Source: Izhakiella capsodis (GTDB taxonomy: Bacteria; Pseudomonadota; Gammaproteobacteria; Enterobacterales; Enterobacteriaceae). Taken from it: 64,000 nucleotides of DNA. The translations under genes were made by a program, and so were the position numbers. Shown in pieces: positions 17,742 to 25,076 of this stretch. The notes below the pieces were generated by a model, which saw only the letters and a program-made list of their open reading frames with translations, made no database searches and had not been told where the DNA came from. Position 1 is the first letter of the stretch; each line of letters starts with the position of its first letter. The DNA lies in contig NZ_FOVC01000004.1 of the NCBI RefSeq assembly GCF_900115045.1, positions 124,001 to 188,000 of the forward strand. The letters run 5' to 3'.

Positions 17742-19879
17742 GCCCGCTTTTCCTGCAGCACAATATCCGGTGTCACCCGGCGCTTTTCGTCTTCCAGTGG
17801 TTTATTTCCGAGTACGCAAAGGTGGTCGAATAACGACAGCGCCGCTTCACTGTGCGTCACGACGATCAGCGTTTTTTGGTATTCGCGGCAGTGATCGATC
17901 AGGGTCTGCATCACATGCTGTGCGGTTTGTTCATCAAGGTTGGCGGTGGGTTCGTCCAGTACCATAACCGGGCAGTCGCTGTACATTGCACGTGCCAGCA
18001 TCAGTCGCTGACGCTGCCCCAGAGACAGCGCGGGATGGCTTTCGCGGATCAGCGCATTTTGTTTACCCGGCAGATTATCAATCACCTCGGTCAGCTTCAG
18101 CCCGCGCAGGGATTTATCAATACGCTGCTGTTTTTGAGCATCATAATGGCGATCGAACAACGCGATGTTTTGCCGCACGCTGGCGCTGAACAGAATGTCC
18201 CCCTGGCTTTGCAGGAAGAACAATTTTTGCGCCTGACGGGTACTCACCCGCTGGCCATCCACCAGAATTTCGCCGGACTGGGGTGCCATAAGCCCGGTGA
18301 TCACTTTTAGCAGCGTACTTTTACCGGCGCCGGACTCACCGACAATCGCCAGGGTTTCACCCCGATATAGCGCCAGAGAAACATCGTTGAGTACTGGCTT
18401 GCCTGGCTCGTAAGCAAAATGAAGTCCGTGGTAGCTCAGCCGCTGGGCAAAGTGTAAGGGCGGCGATGGCGCATCGGCGTCTTCGTCTTTTTTCACCTGC
18501 GGAAACAGATCGGCAGCGCGGGTATCGATCACGTGCAGCTGATTCTTTTTCAGCACCGAGAAGAAAATTGTGGTGACGTAGGAGGTAAAAATCTGACGTA
18601 CAAAGCTATAGGCAAAGAACTCCCCCAGCGAGATACGGTTATCTTTCAGCAGCGGTAACGCCAGCAGCATAAAAAATACCATTTCGAGGCTGCCAATCAG
18701 TTGATACAGACTGCTTTTTACCTGTTCGTACACCTTCTGCTTTTGCCTGATCTCAAACAGGGACGAGGCAAAGCCTGCAAATGCTATCTGACGCTGGCTA
18801 TTCAAGCCCGCCGATTTAAGCGTGGCAAAGCCCTGAATCGACTCCAGCAGGAAGTCACTTTGCTCCGCGCTTTTCACCTGAACTTGTTGCGTGTAAAAGC
18901 GATCGCGGAAGATGGCCCACACGCTGACCAGGCCCATTAACGTTACCCCTACGGCCGAAATCGCCGCCAGCAGCGGGCTGATGTAACACATCACCGCCAG
19001 CGCTATTACACCAACGATCCAGTCTGTTCGCAGGCCGTTATCCAGCTCGATTTTCTGAGCGGCAGCCATTTGCCAATTGGAGAAGCGACTGTAAATCTCA
19101 CCCGGACTGCGTTTTTCAAAGTAGGCAAGCGAGTTTTTCAGCAGACTGGCGAAACCACTCACGCTTTGCATAACCACAAAACGCTTAATAAAGCGCTCGG
19201 TGAGACTACGCACAATGAGGGCCAGCAGGGTCGACACCACAAACGCCAGCAGGAAGTAAAAGTAGGGAAAGTCGCGTTCCCCGCCGGATGAGAAAACGTT
19301 ATTGATCGCCGAACTGACCATCACTGGCATGATAAACAGCGTCAATGAAACCAGAAACGTCAGGAGCATGAGGCGGTAAATACGCGGTATGCTCGCTGTC
19401 TGCTTCAAACTCATGCATTTCAGTGCGCGGAACCGCCGCACGCGCTGAGGTTGCACCATCGTAGATTTTTCATCGACCGCATCGTTATCCAGTACCAGCG
19501 CATAGCCGCTGATTTCAGACTTCAGCGCAGCAATCGGCAACAGCTGCTCACCAATAGCGGGGTTCATCACACACACATAGCTGCCCTGCCGATACGCCAG
19601 CAGGACATAATGGCTGCCACCGTAGTGCAAAATGGCGGGTAACGGGAGGTCAGCCAGCTCGTCCAGATCGAAAGCGACCGGATACGCCGGGATAGCCAGC
19701 CCGGAGAGGATCTCGCACAAGGTTGACAGCGCGGTACCGTGGGCAGACGCCGGATAATGTTCGCGCAGCATGTCCAACGGCGCATCAATGCCCTGGGTCT
19801 CCGCCAGCATAGAGATGCAGGCCAGCCCGCATTCATTCGTTTCAGCCTGGTAAACGATTTCTGGAATAATATTTTCCAT
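17738..19879 (-). CDS. C39-peptidase ABC exporter (double-glycine peptide processing/export)
   Basis: A 713-residue peptidase-containing ABC transporter. The N-terminal C39 domain (1-130) has the oxyanion Gln11, catalytic Cys17 (QAETNECGLAC) and His90 (SHYVLL). The third triad position, exactly 16 residues after the His, is Asn106 (MNPAIG) where CvaB-type proteases have Asp. A six-helix membrane domain follows (about 165-440), then an ATPase with Walker A GESGAGKST, signature LSLGQRQRLMLARAM and Walker B VMVLDEPTANLD. These proteins cut a GG leader and export the core peptide. The 63-residue GG peptide encoded three genes upstream is the obvious substrate. AGGA lies eight bases before ATG. 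Confidence 0.9.
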   Translation of the reverse strand: MENIIPEIVYQAETNECGLACISMLAETQGIDAPLDMLREHYPASAHGTALSTLCEILSGLAIPAYPVAFDLDELADLPLPAILHYGGSHYVLLAYRQGSYVCVMNPAIGEQLLPIAALKSEISGYALVLDNDAVDEKSTMVQPQRVRRFRALKCMSLKQTASIPRIYRLMLLTFLVSLTLFIMPVMVSSAINNVFSSGGERDFPYFYFLLAFVVSTLLALIVRSLTERFIKRFVVMQSVSGFASLLKNSLAYFEKRSPGEIYSRFSNWQMAAAQKIELDNGLRTDWIVGVIALAVMCYISPLLAAISAVGVTLMGLVSVWAIFRDRFYTQQVQVKSAEQSDFLLESIQGFATLKSAGLNSQRQIAFAGFASSLFEIRQKQKVYEQVKSSLYQLIGSLEMVFFMLLALPLLKDNRISLGEFFAYSFVRQIFTSYVTTIFFSVLKKNQLHVIDTRAADLFPQVKKDEDADAPSPPLHFAQRLSYHGLHFAYEPGKPVLNDVSLALYRGETLAIVGESGAGKSTLLKVITGLMAPQSGEILVDGQRVSTRQAQKLFFLQSQGDILFSASVRQNIALFDRHYDAQKQQRIDKSLRGLKLTEVIDNLPGKQNALIRESHPALSLGQRQRLMLARAMYSDCPVMVLDEPTANLDEQTAQHVMQTLIDHCREYQKTLIVVTHSEAALSLFDHLCVLGNKPLEDEKRRVTPDIVLQEKRA

Positions 19880-19925
19880 AATTTAATTCCTAAAACGCCC
19901 TGTTCTTTTCTGTCGTTATGCCTGA

Positions 19926-20873
19926 TTAGTCGTTAATAAAAAACAGTGAGTGCGAATGCCATAGCATCCAGTCAGTAGAATAATCATGAATGCTTTGCTC
20001 GATAATTCGGGGCATCTCATCCTTGAGCATTCTGGGCGCAACAGGTTCGTGGATCTTTATTTTTAATCCTTTATCAAAATAAAGATGATAAAACACCACC
20101 TGCGCGGACATCATTCTGGCCAGGCGGATAATACCGCTGTGCAAACTGGCCGGGCGCTCAAATAAGCGGCAAGATAATTTCTCTGCTTTGTCTTTACTGG
20201 CAAATTGCGTGAAGTCCGGCGTAATATCGGGGAATAAAATAATATTGCGTTTATTCTCCGCTGCCGCCATCACCGACGTCATTAAGTTACCGGCAATATT
20301 TTTATTATCTTCATGTATCGAACAATAGTTGAGATCTAACCCACCCAGCCGCCGCTCCGCTTCAGAATGGGCATTGGCACTGCGGGAAGTGATCACCGTC
20401 GCTTTTCCCGGATAGGCAGTCGCACCGATCATGGTACTCAGGACGTCCGAAACCATGTGCAACGGGGCCAGCAGCACCGGCTGGCCGGCTCGCTGGAGCG
20501 GCTCTACAACGCCATTAAGCCGTGCCGAGCAGTCTGCCAGCTCGCGTAATAACCGGCGGTTACGTCCGTAGGTCACCGCCTCAATTAACAGTTTTCGCCG
20601 CTGCGTCAGCCAGACATAGTCAAATGTTTTATTGTCATTGAGCAGGCACTGACGATTAGATTCCGCCACCGCCGCCCGCAATTTCACATCGCGCGGAATA
20701 AGTTTGAAAAATATTCTGGCCCGTGAAAATGCAAAAACAATACGGTAATGCAAATAGCGAAATAATGCACAATGCGCCCTGTAGCCCACCCGCTGTAGCT
20801 TAGATATTAGCCACTGACATCTGACGGTAAGGTTCCGCCAGAAAAGCGCGCACCACAGAGCATAAAATTTCAT
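19926..20873 (-). CDS. LpxL/HtrB-family acyltransferase, divergent
   Basis: A 315-residue member of the lipid A late-acyltransferase (LPLAT) family, recognisable from the core PVLLAPLHMVSDVLS, a later ILFPDITPDF segment (family: L-P-D-Q type) and the C-terminal W-x-W/H region (TDWMLWHSHS). The catalytic His139 is followed by Asp at +4 (HMVSD) rather than the usual +5 of HX4D/E, a visible oddity. Unlike housekeeping LpxL it has little N-terminal membrane anchor. It lies inside the peptide-export operon, two bases after the DsbA-like gene, with GGAG before ATG. It probably transfers the acyl chain made by the KS/KR/DH/ACP set; whether onto the peptide or a lipid is unknown. Confidence 0.75.
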   Translation of the reverse strand: MKFYALWCALFWRNLTVRCQWLISKLQRVGYRAHCALFRYLHYRIVFAFSRARIFFKLIPRDVKLRAAVAESNRQCLLNDNKTFDYVWLTQRRKLLIEAVTYGRNRRLLRELADCSARLNGVVEPLQRAGQPVLLAPLHMVSDVLSTMIGATAYPGKATVITSRSANAHSEAERRLGGLDLNYCSIHEDNKNIAGNLMTSVMAAAENKRNIILFPDITPDFTQFASKDKAEKLSCRLFERPASLHSGIIRLARMMSAQVVFYHLYFDKGLKIKIHEPVAPRMLKDEMPRIIEQSIHDYSTDWMLWHSHSLFFIND

Positions 20874-20875
20874 TA

Positions 20876-21556
20876 TTACTCCGGTGCCTTACCTGTTTCC
20901 ATAATAGAGAGCAATTTATCAGCGAAGGCCGGGAAATCTCGGTCCTGAATTGCAATCCATTTTTTATTAATAATAAACGTCGGCGTGGCGTTGATATTAT
21001 AATACTGAGTAACACGCGTCATGTAATCCAGACGATCTTTGACTTCCTTCGACTGACTGACTTTATGATATTCCGCGACGTTAATCTTATTTTTTTCCAG
21101 CCATGCGTCGAGCTTAGCCGGGTCCCCTAAATCAATCTTATCCTTTATCACCGCATTATAGGCACTCTGACGATAGGTGCTTTCAATCCCCATGGCTTCC
21201 AGAGTAGCGAAGACGGGTGCATAGCGCGCCAGCCCGGCTTGACTATCAAGGCTGAGATGAAGTCGGATGAACTTTTTTCCGGCCGGCATACGTTTTTTAA
21301 GTTCAGCCACATTTCGCTCATTCATTTCACAAAAATGGCAGCCGTATGAAAAGATCTCAACAATATCGTCTCCATCGGCAATCGGACTTTTATCCTGCTT
21401 TTCGGCAGAAAGAGAACGTAACACCTGCGGCCCGGCCTCGCTGGTTTGATTCAACACGAAAGCATGGAACCAGGCAGTAGTAATCAGCGCTGAAATAACC
21501 GCTATAAAAACGGTATACATCAGCACGTAAAAAATTCTTTTTTTCATGGAGGGCAT
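20876..21556 (-). CDS. Membrane-anchored DsbA-like thiol oxidoreductase
   Basis: A 226-residue thioredoxin-fold protein with an uncleaved-looking N-terminal membrane segment (about 8-30) and a periplasmic domain. The active site is C73-H-F-C76 (FSYGCHFCEMN), and the cis-proline loop is TPTFI (in NINATPTFIINK). CxxC plus the alpha-helical insertion are those of the DsbA family. It is the first gene after the four-cysteine peptide gene, so it likely forms or reshuffles that peptide's disulfides during or after export. The ribosome site is weak at both possible starts (21556, 21547). Confidence 0.85.
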   Translation of the reverse strand: MPSMKKRIFYVLMYTVFIAVISALITTAWFHAFVLNQTSEAGPQVLRSLSAEKQDKSPIADGDDIVEIFSYGCHFCEMNERNVAELKKRMPAGKKFIRLHLSLDSQAGLARYAPVFATLEAMGIESTYRQSAYNAVIKDKIDLGDPAKLDAWLEKNKINVAEYHKVSQSKEVKDRLDYMTRVTQYYNINATPTFIINKKWIAIQDRDFPAFADKLLSIMETGKAPE

Positions 21557-21601
21557 TGGTCCGAATCTACGAGTAAGATAGATTTCCTCAATGATTATCA
21601 G

Positions 21602-21633
21602 GATGGCGTTGTATTTAACAATACAACGCCATC
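21602..21633 (-). other. 13-bp perfect hairpin between the peptide gene and dsbA-like gene
   Basis: Arms 21602-21614 and 21621-21633 are perfectly complementary around a 6-base loop. On the minus-strand transcript no U-run follows, so it is more likely an RNA-stabilising or processing hairpin than a full terminator. It would let the small peptide mRNA accumulate above the level of the downstream enzymes, as is common for bacteriocin precursor genes. Confidence 0.7.
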
Positions 21634-21666
21634 GGGGATGAATAGCTGCTACTGACTATTGAATAA

Positions 21667-21858
21667 TCAACCTACGCTAGGGCAGTTGATAATAGCCGCA
21701 GGCGTGTACTCCTTAGTGACATCGCCATTTTTATCAGTACAGGTTTTAACAGCATTACAAATGTTATACTTGCCTACCACATTCAGTTCGAAACTATTAA
21801 CGCAGGTCGTGATCCCACCTACCACTGAGCTTGCTTCAGACATATTAATTTTTTTCAT
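21667..21858 (-). CDS. Double-glycine-leader, four-cysteine peptide precursor (microcin-like; resembles DUF4762)
   Basis: A 63-residue peptide. Residues 1-15 (MKKINMSEASSVVGG) form a classic short double-glycine leader; cleavage after Gly15 would release a 48-residue core with four Cys (ITTCVNSF, YNICNAV, KTCTDKNG, IINCPSVG), few charges and no aromatic-rich membrane helix. From memory it resembles small DUF4762-type peptides of enterobacteria; I could not search. ATG at 21858 follows AGGA by eight bases, which is better than the in-frame upstream ATGs. It is the first gene of the operon that encodes a DsbA-like protein, acyltransferase and C39 exporter, so it is most likely their substrate. 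Bioactivity is unknown. Confidence 0.82.
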   Translation of the reverse strand: MKKINMSEASSVVGGITTCVNSFELNVVGKYNICNAVKTCTDKNGDVTKEYTPAAIINCPSVG

Positions 21859-22645
21859 ATTTAACATCCTATGTTGATTACAATCATGAATTTTTGGCAT
21901 TTGTTAATACATACTTTAAAGAGACAGAAAAGCATTACTGCCCCTATAGTCCAATAACTCTATCAACGTTTCTTTTCGGAAACTCATTATCGGACAGCGG
22001 CCATTCTAGTGTTGCCTTTTTAATTAGGCAATACATCCAAAATGACATAAATTGGGCATAAATTGCTGCTATACAATTTAAAAGAAAGGATATTTCTTAT
22101 ATAAAAAACGGAAATTTCCTTCATGGTATATAGCCGCTACACTTATTCGCTATTTTTACCTATACCGCTACAGAATATTCCCATAAAAAATTCAGACTAT
22201 CAGGATCACAGCGTCAGGTTTTTTTAAGAATTTTTTTTCTAAATGGATATATAAGGATAAGTTTCAGAATTTTTGCACTCCATGAGGCGGGATCAGTCTG
22301 CAAAATACGGGATAAAGTCCGATACATAAGCCGCTGATGGCATTTTATCTCACATCGTCCTGGCAAGGCGGATCGGATGGGGCAGTGTGCCTGAGCAGCG
22401 AGGGGGGGCCGCATCGATGCTGAATAAAAGTAGCGCACCAAAAAGTATCGGGCTACTTATTACCCGCCCCGCCAGGTACTCGTAAGGCAAAAACCTGTCG
22501 ACGATCCTCACTGGCGGTGGCACTAAAAACTGAAGAGAGTGCCTAAACATGCCTGTTTTATTTAGAATCGCCACAGACAATCCAGACGCCACCAGGCCGT
22601 TGATGGGCTGGCCCTCCCCCTGTCGACGCGATCGCTCAGTCGTTT
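21859..22645. other. Gene-free promoter region upstream of the peptide operon
   Basis: The first 350 bases upstream of the peptide gene (to about 22210) are strongly AT-rich and must hold the operon promoter; I could not choose a single convincing -35/-10 pair. The remaining part (22210-22645) is more GC-rich and lies behind the stop of the DUF262 gene. Short minus-strand frames here resemble nothing known. No immunity-like gene is visible. Confidence 0.4.
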
Positions 22646-24541
22646 TCAGCCATCAGCAGCCTTCGCTAAACGATTTGGCGACCAAATCAACTCCACTAAC
22701 CCCAGAATAAGTTTCTGACGCGCAAGTTGCTCCGCTTTGTCGAATACCTCGACGGATTTGAAAAGCAGTCCGTATTGATTAGCAAACTGCTTAAACTGTG
22801 GCTGATGTTCGTAAACACCTGGATCCAGACTTGCAGCAAAGAAGTTCTGCTTAGCATAGTGCGCTCTCTTCAGCAAAAAGGGTTTGTCCTGCAAGCTGCG
22901 GTTGACATCTGCGGGTAACAGTAATAGTGAGGCAACGTGGTTACGCCAATCCTGAAACTCCTGCTCATTGTTGAACTGATTTTTCACGCTTTGGTCATCA
23001 TTGGGGCAGATATGTTCGATATCGAATGGATTCTTCAGAGTACGGTTCACCAGTCGTTCAAATGTCTCAGTACGCCCGGCTCCCTTCTCAGTGGCTTCTG
23101 TTAGTCTTGCCAACAGATGGTAGATGTAGCGGCGGCTGAATTGGTTTAGCCCCAAACCCTCAATACCCGTTCGTCCTTTTACTGCATAGCCAGAGAACGT
23201 AATATCATCTTCCGCCAGTTTCTTTTGCAGGATAGCCACCAGTTCCGCTAACGTTTTGCGTCTGATCTCCCGGCACAATAACCACATAGCGTAGGACACA
23301 CTGGAGTACCCAACCCGGATATAGTTCACGACTCGCCGCATCAACCAGATATCCAGATAGGTCGCGGTGACAGCCAGTTTGCGGTCGACGGTATCGTCAT
23401 CATCAGTCTCAACCAACGATGCCAGCAGCACGGTATTCTGCCAGGTAAAATCGTTGTGTGCGTTGTAATAGACCGCTTCCAGCTTCGGTGTGTAATGCTT
23501 ACTGCTGTGCAGGATACGTCGGTACGCTTTGGCAAAAAATGGAAAGCTAACCGCCATCATCTTCTGATTATTCTGAGCCTTTCCCAGACCCAGGCGTGCG
23601 TTATTTTCCCGCACCCAACGATGAAACACCGAGCCGATTAACTCCCAATCTTTATCGACCGACCCGGCCTTACGCTCACGGATGGTTTCTGCATACTGTG
23701 CCCGTAACCACGCCTTAATACAGTTGGCATCGCGCTCTGGCTCGTGCTCCCCTCCCCAGGAGATTAAGTCCAGGACTTGTTGCTTCCAGATTTGATTGGC
23801 CTGTAACCGCGCTGCCTGCTCTTCAATCGGAGCCAGTAAATATGCCTTCAGCATATCTACCGGACTCAGCGGTTTACCCCGATCATTCATCGTTTCAAAA
23901 ATAGCGTAAGCATAATTGTCGTTAACAGTGGCAATCTCAATCAAACCCACCCGCGTCAATAACCAGTAGATGAAATGCGGTAAGACATCTCTTATCTCTG
24001 CCATCAGATCGTTGGCTTCAATATCACTGTAACGGGCGTACATGGTTTGGATGGATTCATCCTTCCCATCCGGACTGAACGCTTCCCCCTTGAACAGGGC
24101 ATTGATAACCGGAAGCCGCTCAGAGATGTCGAGATTGAACCTGGGATTGCCGAGGTTGTCGCTGAAAATAAGTGGGGCGACCGTTTGGGCGACCGGCAAG
24201 CTCTGTTCCCTGGCAGATCGATACAGACAAATCAGCAACAAAGTCAGAGAGGTGACTCGCTGCTGACCATCGATCAAATAGTTTTTGTTATTGCGTTTGC
24301 TAACAATGATAGAACCAAGAAAATACTCGCCGTAGTGACTAATCGCACTGGTTTCATCACCCTCCCGATAACAGTTGAAGAATTTTCCCTGAAGATCAGC
24401 CAGCAGCTCGTCAATATTCTCCTTCTCCCATTTATACTCACGCTGATACTCGTCGATAGAAAAGGATTGGCTTTGCAACAACTGTTGTACACTACGGTAA
24501 TGGGGGGTGATTGTGCTCATTTCAGACCAAACTTTACTCAT
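22646..24541 (-). CDS. DUF262/DUF1524 (GmrSD-type) modification-dependent nuclease
   Basis: A 631-residue single-chain protein with an N-terminal DUF262 (GmrS-like/ParB-like NTPase) domain showing EYQREYKW and the IDGQQRVTSL motif, and a C-terminal DUF1524 HNH-type nuclease domain (FDIEHICPND, then WRNHVASLLLLPADVN and the KRAHYAKQN tail) with the expected His and Asn residues. Fused GmrS-GmrD proteins cut DNA with modified (for example glucosylated hydroxymethyl) cytosine and act against phage. It is divergent from hsdM of the type I R-M system across a 0.5-kb gap, as in defence islands. A start at 24520 (MSTITPHY) is an equally good alternative. Confidence 0.85.
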   Translation of the reverse strand: MSKVWSEMSTITPHYRSVQQLLQSQSFSIDEYQREYKWEKENIDELLADLQGKFFNCYREGDETSAISHYGEYFLGSIIVSKRNNKNYLIDGQQRVTSLTLLLICLYRSAREQSLPVAQTVAPLIFSDNLGNPRFNLDISERLPVINALFKGEAFSPDGKDESIQTMYARYSDIEANDLMAEIRDVLPHFIYWLLTRVGLIEIATVNDNYAYAIFETMNDRGKPLSPVDMLKAYLLAPIEEQAARLQANQIWKQQVLDLISWGGEHEPERDANCIKAWLRAQYAETIRERKAGSVDKDWELIGSVFHRWVRENNARLGLGKAQNNQKMMAVSFPFFAKAYRRILHSSKHYTPKLEAVYYNAHNDFTWQNTVLLASLVETDDDDTVDRKLAVTATYLDIWLMRRVVNYIRVGYSSVSYAMWLLCREIRRKTLAELVAILQKKLAEDDITFSGYAVKGRTGIEGLGLNQFSRRYIYHLLARLTEATEKGAGRTETFERLVNRTLKNPFDIEHICPNDDQSVKNQFNNEQEFQDWRNHVASLLLLPADVNRSLQDKPFLLKRAHYAKQNFFAASLDPGVYEHQPQFKQFANQYGLLFKSVEVFDKAEQLARQKLILGLVELIWSPNRLAKAADG

Positions 24542-25076
24542 GATTAATGACGGTATTATGCCCTGTTAGCGGAGCGGTATCTTTGACCTTTGTTCAAAAT
24601 CCGTGCGTTGGAAAATCAGCCGTGGATAGCTGGATTAAAATCCAGCCAAAAGCCGCATTAGCGAAAAATGAGGCTAAACAGGCTGGCAAGCTATTTTCTT
24701 GCTTGTAGCGATAACCCGGGTAACAACCGGCGAACGGAACCTACCCGCCAACGGCTTAACGCAATGTCGATGTGGAATTTACAAAAACGAAGCCCTGCGC
24801 CGTTTGCAGCCCAACGCGCTGAACACTCCGTTCCCGTCATCCATAATCAACCTGTCACCCCCCTCCCGACACAGCCAGCCAGCGCGCTCCGGGACGGTAT
24901 AACGGAAGGCGTCCCGTTGCCACACATCCGCTTACTCGCCTGAGACAGGTCATTTCTTTGTCCCATATCGGTTGCGATAGCCCCCGTAGCAGGTATTATT
25001 TTACGCACTCTATTCCATAGCGATTTTTTTTGCCGACGCACTTTGCTTCATGGCTGCGATTTCTTCCGAGGGTTTC
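24542..25076. other. Divergent promoter region between DUF262 gene and hsdM
   Basis: About 0.5 kb between two divergently transcribed defence genes. It holds a small perfect hairpin (GCTGGAT/ATCCAGC, near 24630-24647) and otherwise nothing recognisable. Both promoters must lie here; I cannot assign them confidently. Confidence 0.35.
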
